Program-made: the position numbers and the translations under genes | Notes under the pieces: generated by a model | What the model saw: only the letters and a program-made list of their open reading frames with translations | Told to the model about the DNA's origin: nothing | Database searches by the model: none | Source: Kribbella aluminosa | GTDB taxonomy: Bacteria; Actinomycetota; Actinomycetes; Propionibacteriales; Kribbellaceae | Length of the DNA: 64,000 nt | NCBI RefSeq assembly: GCF_017876295.1 | Contig: NZ_JAGINT010000002.1 | Location: 3,658,001 to 3,722,000 of the forward strand | Direction of reading: 5' to 3' | In this document: piece after piece, positions 43,778-50,583 of the stretch | How the letters are laid out: each line of letters starts with the position of its first letter | Numbering within the stretch: position 1 is the stretch's first letter

Positions 43778-43853
43778 CGGCGCGGCGCCGGTGGCGTACG
43801 GCGGGAGCTAGAGCGGGCCATTGACCGCATCGCCCGGCGGATCGTGGGCTGAT
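43778..43853 (+). pseudogene. Duplicated 3' fragment of the gp10-like gene
   Basis: GCGGCGCGGCGCCGGTGGCG onward repeats 43539-43613 with scattered differences and ends with the same 'RRIxG-stop' coding. There is no start, so it is a partial tandem duplication. The hairpin pair lies between the two copies. Confidence 0.75.
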
Positions 43854-43857
43854 GCAC

Positions 43858-43885
43858 TTGGTTCACTTAGCGCATTAGCTACACT
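43858..43885 (+). promoter_or_regulatory. Promoter of the 88-aa gene
   Basis: TTGGTT (43858-43863), 16-base spacer, TACACT (43880-43885), then 6 bases to the ATG at 43892. No ribosome site is present, so the message is probably leaderless. Confidence 0.6.
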
Positions 43886-43891
43886 AGATGC

Positions 43892-44158
43892 ATGAGTAGC
43901 ATTGAGAACAAGTCCAGCCCGATCGAGGTCTGGCTGCGGCAAGAGAACATGGCGATCGTCTGCACGGTCGTCTACGAGGATGAGTCGACCCAACAGCTTG
44001 ACGTCGACTCCCTGTCCATGCGGGGCGCGCAGCGCGAGATGACCGGCTGGCTCATCAGTAACGGCTATCAGCCCGTCGGCCGCTGGGAGTCCGAGGCGAC
44101 GGGCGCCGACGGTGACGACCTTGTCGCGGTGGAGACGTCCCGTCGGTTCAAGCAGTAG
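43892..44158 (+). CDS. Hypothetical acidic element protein (88 aa)
   Basis: ATG 43892 follows its own leaderless-type promoter. The sequence is acidic, with a beta-rich start ('IEVWLRQENMAIVCTVVYED') and 'MTGWLISNGYQPVGRWESE', resembling a small mixed alpha/beta fold. It ends 'RRFKQ' inside a 29-bp inverted repeat shared with the convergent small gene, which ends 'IVKQ'. Unknown function; a separate promoter suggests expression in the integrated state. Confidence 0.68.
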   Translation: MSSIENKSSPIEVWLRQENMAIVCTVVYEDESTQQLDVDSLSMRGAQREMTGWLISNGYQPVGRWESEATGADGDDLVAVETSRRFKQ

Positions 44159-44227
44159 GACCCAAAAGAGTTCGGCCCCTGTCGCTCGGTGGGCAATGGG
44201 GGCCGAACTCTTTTGGGTCCTACTGCT
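44151..44227. terminator. 29-bp perfect inverted repeat between convergent genes
   Basis: AGCAGTAGGACCCAAAAGAG.. at 44151-44179 is the exact reverse complement of 44199-44227, with a 19-base loop. Each arm includes the last two codons and stop (AAG CAG TAG, in part) of the gene it belongs to. It acts as a bidirectional terminator; the exact arms suggest an inverted duplication. Confidence 0.85.
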
Positions 44228-44384
44228 TGACGATCATCTCGACGGCGTCGACCTGACCCTCAAAGAAACCGCGAAGGTACGCGGCTTCCTCGCCATCGGT
44301 AGCAGCGTCGTAATCGAACTCACCGGCGAACTCCAAAGCGACATACTCCTGGGCCACGTCGTACCACCACGGCCGACTGTTCAT
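44220..44384 (-). CDS. Tiny element protein with FETATE-like motif (54 aa)
   Basis: ATG 44384 to TAG 44220. Starts 'MNSRPWWYDVAQEYVAL' and contains 'FDYDAATDGEEAAYLRGFFE', related to the 57-aa protein encoded just upstream and to the 67-aa protein of element 1. It overlaps the upstream gene by ATGA. Acidic and helical. Its codon use and overlap support a real gene despite the small size. Function unknown. Confidence 0.62.
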   Translation of the reverse strand: MNSRPWWYDVAQEYVALEFAGEFDYDAATDGEEAAYLRGFFEGQVDAVEMIVKQ

Positions 44385-44554
44385 GACCGGCGGCTCTCGC
44401 GGAGCAGGCGCCCGGCGGCGTCGGTGGCGTGCGCGAGGATCAGCACCAGATCCTCACCGGTCCACTTCGATGCGTCGAGCGCGTCCTCAGCGCCCAGATC
44501 GAACGCCGCGCGTTCACCCTCGGTCGCGGTCTCGAAACGATACGGTTCTTCCAT
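44381..44554 (-). CDS. Tiny element protein with FETATE motif (57 aa)
   Basis: ATG 44554 with AGGAGG 7 bases upstream. 'EPYRFETATEGERAAFDLG' matches 'SYNFETATESERWAYDQG' of the element 1 gene at 3770. The rest is a helix with 'DLVLILAHATDAAGRLL'. The two-gene unit is transcribed toward the tape-measure operon, as in element 1. No known family. Confidence 0.65.
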   Translation of the reverse strand: MEEPYRFETATEGERAAFDLGAEDALDASKWTGEDLVLILAHATDAAGRLLRESRRS

Positions 44555-44885
44555 GGTCGGACCTCCTAGTTAGGTTCCGATCTAGGGCCGGTCCGGGAGT
44601 TCAGCCTCCCGGCCGGTCCGCCCCCTCACGGTGAGGGGGTACGTCCGCAGAATGCGCCTGCCGATGGCACCGCGCAAGGGCCGGTTTTGCGATGAAGCCT
44701 GAGGACACCTCACGGTGCCTGGTGGTGCCACTCGGGCGAGATGAAGCAGTCCCGACATGCGAGCAGTTGGCGGGCGTGCCCCGGTCGGACTTGTGAAAGA
44801 TAAGTTGCCCCACAGAGGTCGTTACCGCCGAGCCTGTACGCTTCGTTAGCACAAGGCGGACCTCAGGATAGTGGACACTTACGTC
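44555..44885. other. Right-end intergenic region of element 2
   Basis: No gene is supported. It holds two direct copies of GGCCGGTCCG (around 44587 and 44611), the hairpin CCCCCTCAC/GTGAGGGGG (44621-44639), and the promoter region of the small minus-strand operon. attR begins at 44867. Confidence 0.6.
44621..44639. repeat. 9-bp perfect hairpin near attR
   Basis: CCCCCTCAC and GTGAGGGGG with a one-base loop. It could be a terminator or a recombinase/accessory site. Confidence 0.6.
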
Positions 44886-44891
44886 ATGAAG
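44867..44891. other. attR of element 2
   Basis: Perfect 25-base copy of 34940-34964. It contains the GTG at 44871 and the ATG at 44886 of the host gene, so after insertion that gene depends on element DNA for its promoter. Confidence 0.88.
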
Positions 44892-45203
44892 TGGTTCGGT
44901 CGCCGGCGGAAGGCCGGAACGATGCGCCGGGCGGATTCCCCGGACCAGGCGCACCTGCGGGAGTTCGCGCAGACCCGGCAGGGGGTGGAGGGATTCGTCG
45001 AGCCGCGTACCGCGGTGACGGACTACACCTTGCTGCTGGTCGCGATCGACGGTGAGTGGACCCGTCGCCGGGTCCCGTCGGTCAAGTGGGCACACGACTT
45101 CGCGAACCGGCTCGGCGTCCCGTCGTACGACGCGGCCGTGGTCGGCTACCCGCCCCGCATGCGCGAGTACAACGCCCGGATGAAGAAGGACGGCAAAGCC
45201 TAA
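44886..45203 (+). CDS. Conserved actinobacterial hypothetical protein (105 aa)
   Basis: 'KWFGRRRKAG' then 'HLREFAQTRQGVEGFVEPRT', 'TLLLVAIDGEWTRRRV' and 'GYPPRMREYNARMKK' form a short conserved protein seen in many actinobacteria, of unknown function. Either ATG 44886 or GTG 44871 can start it; both lie in the attR repeat. It was originally next to the lpdA upstream region. It ends with a 4-base overlap of the convergent amidohydrolase gene. Confidence 0.82.
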   Translation: MKWFGRRRKAGTMRRADSPDQAHLREFAQTRQGVEGFVEPRTAVTDYTLLLVAIDGEWTRRRVPSVKWAHDFANRLGVPSYDAAVVGYPPRMREYNARMKKDGKA

Positions 45204-45970
45204 AGGATCGGTACCCGAGCCCGGACCGACGCGACCACGGCGGTGTCGACCGTCGCCTGCAGGATCCCGGAGGCGCCGTCCAGCCGGGCGTGCGTCTGGC
45301 CGAGCGGCCCGGTGAGGCTGCTCCGCCCGATCCCGAGCGGATCTGTTCCGGCCGGCGGTACGTACGCCTGGTCGCACGCCAGCAGGAACGCCTGCGCGTC
45401 CGCGGCCCGCGCCCGGGTGAGCAGGTCCCACTGTTCTTCCTTGCCCGGCCCCGCACCCCAGGACGCCGGTACGACGATCAGCTCCGCCCCGAGCCGCCCG
45501 AGCTCCGCGAACTGGCCGCCGAACCGCAGGTCGTAGCACGTCGCCAGCCCGACGGTCAGTCCGCGGTACCCGAAGCTGACCAGGCTGTTGCCCGGAGCAA
45601 CCGTGTCGGACTCGCGCGACCCGAAGGCGTCGTACAGGTGGATCTTCCGGTACGCCGCCTCGACACCCGGGCCGGTGGCGAGCAAGGTGTTGTGTACCCG
45701 CCCGTCGGCGGCCGGCTCGAACAGCCCCGCGACCACGACGATCCCGAGGTCGGCGGCGATCTTCCGCAACCCCGTCGCGAACGGACCGTCCAGCGGCTCG
45801 GCGACGGTCGCGAGGTCGGTTCCGAAGCAGGCCGACGTGGCCTCGGGGAGCGCGACCAGCTCGGCGCCGCCGGCGGCCGCGCGCCGTACCGCGCCGGTCG
45901 CCGTGGCAAGGTTGGCGACCGGGTCGGGGCCGGCGGTGAGCTGGGCTGCCGCCACTCGCAAGACTGTCAT
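45200..45970 (-). CDS. Carbon-nitrogen hydrolase (nitrilase superfamily)
   Basis: 256 residues. The catalytic triad is visible: Glu in 'LVALPEATS', Lys in 'YRKIHLYDAF', and Cys in 'VGLATCYDLRF'. 'PASWGAGPGKEEQWDLLTRA' and 'LLACDQA' are family features. It hydrolyses an amide of unknown type. ATG 45970 has GGAGG 5 bases upstream. It is divergent from the GntR gene across an operator-like motif and probably belongs to the same catabolic set as the MHS transporter and DUF2848 gene. Confidence 0.92.
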   Translation of the reverse strand: MTVLRVAAAQLTAGPDPVANLATATGAVRRAAAGGAELVALPEATSACFGTDLATVAEPLDGPFATGLRKIAADLGIVVVAGLFEPAADGRVHNTLLATGPGVEAAYRKIHLYDAFGSRESDTVAPGNSLVSFGYRGLTVGLATCYDLRFGGQFAELGRLGAELIVVPASWGAGPGKEEQWDLLTRARAADAQAFLLACDQAYVPPAGTDPLGIGRSSLTGPLGQTHARLDGASGILQATVDTAVVASVRARVPIL

Positions 45971-45986
45971 CAGGACCTCCGAGACT

Positions 45987-46004
45987 GTATACATGAGGTA
46001 TGCA
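45987..46004. promoter_or_regulatory. Candidate GntR operator (nitrilase/GntR promoter)
   Basis: GTATACA-TGAG-GTATGCA. The same pattern, GTATACA-n4-GTATGTA, lies on the minus strand at 47949-47966 between the MHS transporter and DUF2848 genes. It overlaps the GntR start codon region, which suggests autoregulation. Confidence 0.65.
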
Positions 46005-46638
46005 ATTGAGTGGGGACTCCGGCCGGGACCGCGCGTACCAGCACCTGCGGGCGGTCGTGCTGAGTGATCCGGCCGTGTCGGGGACGTTCATCAACGAGCA
46101 GGCCGTCGCGACCGAGGTGGGGATCTCGCGGACGCCGGTCCGGGAAGCCCTGCTGATGCTCGCCGCCGAGGACCTGGTGCAGCTGGTGCCGCACCGCGGC
46201 GCGTTCGTGGCGCCGGTGCCGGGCCGGGAGATCGCGGAGATGATGCAGGCCCGCGGCGTCATCGAGTGCTGGGCCGCGACGACCGCACTGACGGCCGGCA
46301 ACACACCGGTGGCGGCGATGTCCGCGGTGCTCGACCAGCAACGCGAGATCGTCGGCGACGGCGACGCGAAACGGTTCATCGAGCTGGACAGCCAGTTCCA
46401 CGCGTTGCTGGTCGCGGCGGCCGGCAACTCGGTGCTCGGCCGGCTGTACGACAACCTGCGCGCCAAGCACGTCGTACTGGGGCTGGTGGCCCTGCAGCGG
46501 AGCACCACCAGAAGAGAAGAGGTCGTCGCCGAGCATCAGGCGATCGTCGACGGGCTGGCGGCCGGCACACCGGATGCGGCCGAGAAGGCGATCCTCAGCC
46601 ACCTCGACTCCACCGGCGCGCTGCTCATGCACGGCTGA
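46000..46638 (+). CDS. GntR family transcriptional regulator (FadR/FCD subfamily)
   Basis: 212 residues. The winged helix-turn-helix 'INEQAVATEVGISRTPVREA' is typical GntR, followed by the all-helical FCD effector domain. It starts at ATG 46000 inside its probable operator. Its last 14 bases overlap the convergent MHS transporter gene. Probably represses the nitrilase, transporter and DUF2848-cupin genes until a substrate is bound. Confidence 0.93.
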   Translation: MQLSGDSGRDRAYQHLRAVVLSDPAVSGTFINEQAVATEVGISRTPVREALLMLAAEDLVQLVPHRGAFVAPVPGREIAEMMQARGVIECWAATTALTAGNTPVAAMSAVLDQQREIVGDGDAKRFIELDSQFHALLVAAAGNSVLGRLYDNLRAKHVVLGLVALQRSTTRREEVVAEHQAIVDGLAAGTPDAAEKAILSHLDSTGALLMHG

Positions 46639-47923
46639 CGACCAGGTCCTGCGGCTCGTCCTGCACGGCCCGGCCGAGTCGCAGCCCGACCAGGGTGATC
46701 ACGCAAGCCACCACGATGTACGTCGCGATCGCGTAGCCGGAGCCTGTCTTCGCCAGGAAGTACGTGAACGCCAACGGCGCCAGCGCGCCACCGATGACGC
46801 CGGCGAACGTGTAGGCCAGGGAACTGCCCGTGTAGCGCAGCCTTGCCGTGAACTGCTCCGACACGAACGCCGCTTGCGGCCCGTACATGAGCGAGTGGAA
46901 CAGCAGCCCGATCACCACACCGGGTAGCAGCGTCGCCAGTGACGTCGCCGTGGCGAAGAACACCACGCTCCAGACCGCCCCGCCAACAGCACCGATCGCA
47001 TAGACGGTACGACGTCCGTACCGGTCCGAGAGCCAGCCGGACAGCGGAATCAGCACGACCTGGCAACCGGAGCCGACCAGGACCGCGGCCACCGCCTGGC
47101 CGCGGCTCATGCCGAGGTCCTTGGTCGCATAGGTAAGGACGAAGACAGCGAACATCGCGTACAGCACGTCCGGCCCGACGCGCGCCAGGATCGCAGCGAT
47201 GAGCGGACGCCTCTCCGTTCGCAGTACCTCGGACACCGGGGCTGCAGGCCGCTCGCCGCGCGCTTGCAGCTCCCGGAAGACCGGTGTCTCCTCGAGCCTC
47301 GTCCGGATCAGCAGGCCGAAGGCGACCAGTACGGCAGACAGCAGGAAAGCGACCCGCCAGCCCCAGCTGAGGAACGCGCCCTCGGACAAGACCCCGGCCA
47401 GCACCGCCAGTACTCCGTTCGCGAGCAGTGTCCCGAGGGGCGGCCCGACCTGTGCGGCCGACGCCCAGAAGCCACGCTGCTCCGGTTTGCTGAACTCGCT
47501 GCTCAGCAGCACCGCGCCTCCCCACTCGCCACCCACGCCGACGCCCTGGGCGAACCGGAGTGCGACCAGCAGCGTCGGCGCGATCGCGCCGGCCTGGGCG
47601 TGGGTCGGCAGGATCCCGATGCCGAAGGTGGCGACGCCGATCAGCAGCAGCGTCGCGATCAGCACACGCTTCCGGCCGATCACGTCGCCGAGCCGGCCGA
47701 AGAAGATGCCGCCGAGCGGGCGGGCGACGTACCCGACCGCGTACGTCGCGAACGCCTGCAGCGTCCCCGTGAGCGGATCGCTGCCCGGGAAGAAGAGATC
47801 GCCGAAGACGAGCGCGGCGGCCGAGGAGTAGACGGCGAAGTCGTACCACTCCAGCGAGGTGCCGGACAGGCTCGCGGCGAACGCCTTCACGAGCCCGCGG
47901 CGGTCAGGTTCTGCGGTTGGCAT
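46625..47923 (-). CDS. MHS-family MFS metabolite:H+ symporter
   Basis: 432 residues with 12 membrane segments. 'LEWYDFAVYSSAAALVFGDL', 'GRLGDVIGRKRVLIATLLL', 'RFAQGVGVGGEWGGAVLL' and 'GWLSDRYGRRTVYAIGA' are metabolite/H+ symporter signatures. It imports a small organic acid or similar compound, probably the substrate of the nearby hydrolases. ATG 47923 has GGAGG upstream. Confidence 0.93.
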   Translation of the reverse strand: MPTAEPDRRGLVKAFAASLSGTSLEWYDFAVYSSAAALVFGDLFFPGSDPLTGTLQAFATYAVGYVARPLGGIFFGRLGDVIGRKRVLIATLLLIGVATFGIGILPTHAQAGAIAPTLLVALRFAQGVGVGGEWGGAVLLSSEFSKPEQRGFWASAAQVGPPLGTLLANGVLAVLAGVLSEGAFLSWGWRVAFLLSAVLVAFGLLIRTRLEETPVFRELQARGERPAAPVSEVLRTERRPLIAAILARVGPDVLYAMFAVFVLTYATKDLGMSRGQAVAAVLVGSGCQVVLIPLSGWLSDRYGRRTVYAIGAVGGAVWSVVFFATATSLATLLPGVVIGLLFHSLMYGPQAAFVSEQFTARLRYTGSSLAYTFAGVIGGALAPLAFTYFLAKTGSGYAIATYIVVACVITLVGLRLGRAVQDEPQDLVVSRA

Positions 47924-47948
47924 CGGGTGGACCTCCAGGTCGGATTGC

Positions 47949-47966
47949 TACATACTCGTTGTATAC
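47949..47966. promoter_or_regulatory. Second candidate GntR operator
   Basis: TACATACTCGTTGTATAC; its reverse complement matches the motif at 45987-46004 at 14 of 18 positions. It lies in the 75-base divergent region between the MHS transporter and DUF2848 genes. Confidence 0.62.
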
Positions 47967-47998
47967 GACGTGTTCACGCAAGACCTGAGGAGGAGTCG

Positions 47999-48664
47999 AT
48001 GCGATTCGAGCTACCGGACGGGAGCGCACGCGAGGTCGCGGTCCGCTACGCCCTGAACGCCGGGTACGCGGGCCGGGACACGGCCGAGGTCCGGCATCAC
48101 GTGGACGAGCTCGCGGCGCTCGGCGTACCGGCGCCGAACCGGGTGCCGACGCTCTACCCGCTGTCCGCGTCGCTGGTGAGCCGGCCCGGTACCGTCCAGG
48201 TCGCGCACGGGCAGACGTCCGGTGAGGCGGAGTGGGCGTTGATCGTCACGCCGGACGACTACCTGTTGACGGTCGCCTGTGACCACACCGATCGTGCGCT
48301 CGAGGTGCACGGTGTTGCCTGGAGCAAGCAGTCGGCACCGGACGTCCTGGGCGACGTCGCGTGGCGGCTCGCGGAGATCGACGACGAGCTCGACCGGTTC
48401 ACGCTGCGGGCCTGGGTGCGGCACGGAGAGCGCGAGGAGCTGATCCAGGACGGGACACTGGCGCAGCTGTTGCCGCCGGCGTACTGGATCAAGGAGCTGG
48501 GGACGCGGCTGGTGCCGGGCACTGTATTGCTGAGTGGGACGATTCCGATGCTCGGAGGTGTCGATCAGTTCGGTGACGGATGGCGGGTGGAGATGACGGA
48601 TCCGCGGGGCGTGAGCAGCCGGATCAGCTACCGGGTCGAAGAACTAGCGCCGGCCTGGGACTGA
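47999..48664 (+). CDS. DUF2848 protein (fumarylacetoacetase-like fold)
   Basis: 221 residues from ATG 47999 with GAGGAGG upstream. 'LNAGYAGRDTAEVRHHVDEL' and 'ELGTRLVPGTVLLSGTIPM' fit DUF2848, whose members resemble fumarylacetoacetate hydrolases and sit in catabolic clusters. Function unproven. Followed 3 bases later by a cupin gene, likely one operon. Confidence 0.85.
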   Translation: MRFELPDGSAREVAVRYALNAGYAGRDTAEVRHHVDELAALGVPAPNRVPTLYPLSASLVSRPGTVQVAHGQTSGEAEWALIVTPDDYLLTVACDHTDRALEVHGVAWSKQSAPDVLGDVAWRLAEIDDELDRFTLRAWVRHGEREELIQDGTLAQLLPPAYWIKELGTRLVPGTVLLSGTIPMLGGVDQFGDGWRVEMTDPRGVSSRISYRVEELAPAWD

Positions 48665-48667
48665 CGG

Positions 48668-48994
48668 ATGAAGGACGAGCGGGAGTTCTTCGCGAGCGGC
48701 CAGGTTCCGTGGGTGGACGCCGGCGGCGGGGTCGCGGAGCAGGTGCTGAGCCGCGGGCCGGACGGGATGCTGACCAGGATCGCGCGGTGGGCGCCGGGGA
48801 CCACCACGAGCAAGGTGATCCGGCACGAGTACGTCGAGGAGGTGTATCTGCTGGAGGGGGAGTTGACCGACCTCACCCTCCAGCAGACGTTCACGGCCGG
48901 CGACTACGCCTGCCGGCCGCCGGGGATGCCGCACGGTCCCTACACCACCGGGACCGGCTGCACGATGCTGGAGATCCGCTACTCAGCCGGCTGA
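48668..48994 (+). CDS. Cupin-domain protein (108 aa)
   Basis: 'IRHEYVEEVYLLEGELTDL' and 'FTAGDYACRPPGMPHGPYTT' form the two cupin motifs with metal-binding His and Glu. It resembles ChrR-like cupins. It may be a dioxygenase or an isomerase for a pathway intermediate. The last 12 bases overlap the convergent pepA gene. Confidence 0.9.
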   Translation: MKDEREFFASGQVPWVDAGGGVAEQVLSRGPDGMLTRIARWAPGTTTSKVIRHEYVEEVYLLEGELTDLTLQQTFTAGDYACRPPGMPHGPYTTGTGCTMLEIRYSAG

Positions 48995-50485
48995 GGCGGC
49001 CAGCTCGATCAGGGTGCGGACGGCGTACCCGGTGCCGCCGCTCGGGGTGTAGCCGGCCGCGCCGCCGTCGTTGAACGCCGGGCCGGCCACGTCCAGATGC
49101 ACCCAGTCGATGCCGTCGGCAACGAAGTCGCCGAGGAACGCGGCCGCGGCGAGCGCCCCGCCCCACGGCTCGCCGGTGATGTTCGCCAGGTCGGCGACCT
49201 TCGAGTGCGACTTCAGCTTGTCCAGCATCTCGGCCGGGATCGGCAGCGGCCACATCGCCTCGCCGGCCGCGAGGGCGGCGTCCACCACCCGGTCCCGGGC
49301 GCTGTCGGCGTTCCCGAAGGCGCCGGCCACCTTGGTGCCCAGGGCAACGACACAGGCGCCGGTCAGGGTGGCCACGTCGACGATCAGGTCGGGCCCGTCC
49401 TCGGACGCCCGGACCAGCGCGTCGCCGAGCACCAGCCGGCCCTCGGCGTCGGTGTTCAGCACCTCGACGGTCTTGCCGCCGTACATGGTCAGCACGTCCG
49501 ACGGCCGCGCCGCCGAACCGGACGGCATGTTCTCGGCCATCGCCGCGTACGTCGTCACCTGCACCGGCAGGCCGAGCCGCGCGATCGCGAGCGTGGCGCC
49601 GATCACCGCGGCGGCGCCGGCCATGTCGGACTTCATGCTGACCATCCCGGACGACGTCTTCAGCGAGAGGCCGCCGGAGTCGAACGTGATCCCCTTGCCG
49701 ACGAACGCCAGGTGGGTCACCGGCTTGCGAGGGGTGTAGGTCAGCCGGACCAGCCGCGGCGGGTTCGCCGAGCCCTGGCCGACGCCCAGGATGCCGCCGT
49801 ACCCGCCCTTGGCGAGCGCCTTCTCGTCGAGCACCTCGACCTTGACGCCGTACTCCTTGCCGAGCTTGACCGCGTCCGCGGCGAACTCCACCGGGTGCAG
49901 GTCCGACGGCGGGGTGTTGACCCAGTCGCGCACCTGCGCGATCGACTCGGCGGTCACCTGCGCGCGCTCCAGCGCGGCCTTGGCGTCCTTGTTGCGGGCC
50001 AGGTCGGTGAGCACGATCAGGTTGCCCGGAGCCTCGGAGCTGTCCGCGGACTTGTACGTCGTGAACGCGTACCGGCCCAGCAGCGCGCCTTCGGCTACCG
50101 CGCGGACGCAGCCGGCGTCGGGCGTCGGCAGGGCGAACGCGACGGACTGCGAGATCTTGGCGGCACGAACACCGGTGCCGGCCGCGGTGCGCAGGTCCTC
50201 GGTCTTCAACGAGCCGTCGGGTGCCGCGCCCAGGCCGACCGCGATCAGCGTCGCCGACTTGCCCGGCTTGCTCAAATGGGGCCCGGGCACCTTGGTCACC
50301 TCGCCGGCCTTCCCGGTGGCGCCGAGGCCGGTCAGCACCTCCACCAGCTTCCCGCCGTACGCGGCGTTCAGCGACTCGGTGCCGGCCGGCAGAGCGACGA
50401 CGCCGCCGAGTTTGACCACGCCGATGACCACGGCGTCGGTCTTGACGCCGGCGGCATCGGACTTGCTCAGGGTGATGGTGGTCAC
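48983..50485 (-). CDS. pepA: Leucyl aminopeptidase, M17 family
   Basis: 500 residues. 'VGKGITFDSGGLSLKTSSGM' and the M17 signature 'NTDAEGRLVLGDAL' hold the two-metal site; 'DLIVDVATLTGAC' is also conserved. It releases N-terminal residues from peptides. GTG 50485 with GAGG upstream; the longer frame is rejected. The pepA / gcvT / lpdA / sucB proximity is common in actinobacteria. It may act on peptides brought in by the adjacent oligopeptide transporter. Confidence 0.96.
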   Translation of the reverse strand: MTTITLSKSDAAGVKTDAVVIGVVKLGGVVALPAGTESLNAAYGGKLVEVLTGLGATGKAGEVTKVPGPHLSKPGKSATLIAVGLGAAPDGSLKTEDLRTAAGTGVRAAKISQSVAFALPTPDAGCVRAVAEGALLGRYAFTTYKSADSSEAPGNLIVLTDLARNKDAKAALERAQVTAESIAQVRDWVNTPPSDLHPVEFAADAVKLGKEYGVKVEVLDEKALAKGGYGGILGVGQGSANPPRLVRLTYTPRKPVTHLAFVGKGITFDSGGLSLKTSSGMVSMKSDMAGAAAVIGATLAIARLGLPVQVTTYAAMAENMPSGSAARPSDVLTMYGGKTVEVLNTDAEGRLVLGDALVRASEDGPDLIVDVATLTGACVVALGTKVAGAFGNADSARDRVVDAALAAGEAMWPLPIPAEMLDKLKSHSKVADLANITGEPWGGALAAAAFLGDFVADGIDWVHLDVAGPAFNDGGAAGYTPSGGTGYAVRTLIELAASAG

Positions 50486-50583
50486 GAAATCCTCAGTCCT
50501 CCTTGACCGGCGTCTCAGCTGGCCGGTCGTGACGGTACGTGCAAGCTGCCACCGCATGCTACGCGTCAGGTAGTTTGCGCTCC

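Larger units (their letters stand above)
34940..44891. mobile_element. Integrative element 2 (phage-satellite-like), inserted at the 5' end of a conserved host gene
   Basis: Bounded by a perfect 25-base direct repeat (34940-34964 and 44867-44891) that contains GTGGACACTTACGTC followed by ATGAAG, the start of the host gene at 44886. The integrase lies 110 bases inside attL. Inside are a DUF3631 ATPase, an HNH protein, zinc-binding small proteins, one tape-measure protein and a gp10-like protein. Terminase, portal, capsid, conjugation and relaxase genes are absent. The element separates the host gene from its original upstream DNA beside lpdA. Confidence 0.9.

Noticed and set aside
35955-44560. 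Element 2 as a self-transmissible AICE (integrative conjugative element)
   Set aside because: No FtsK/TraB-type translocase, relaxase or RepSA-like initiator is present; the phage tail protein points to a satellite or remnant.
44601-46508. 635-codon minus-strand frame spanning attR, the nitrilase and GntR genes
   Set aside because: Crosses the element boundary and lies in the wrong frame for both clear genes.
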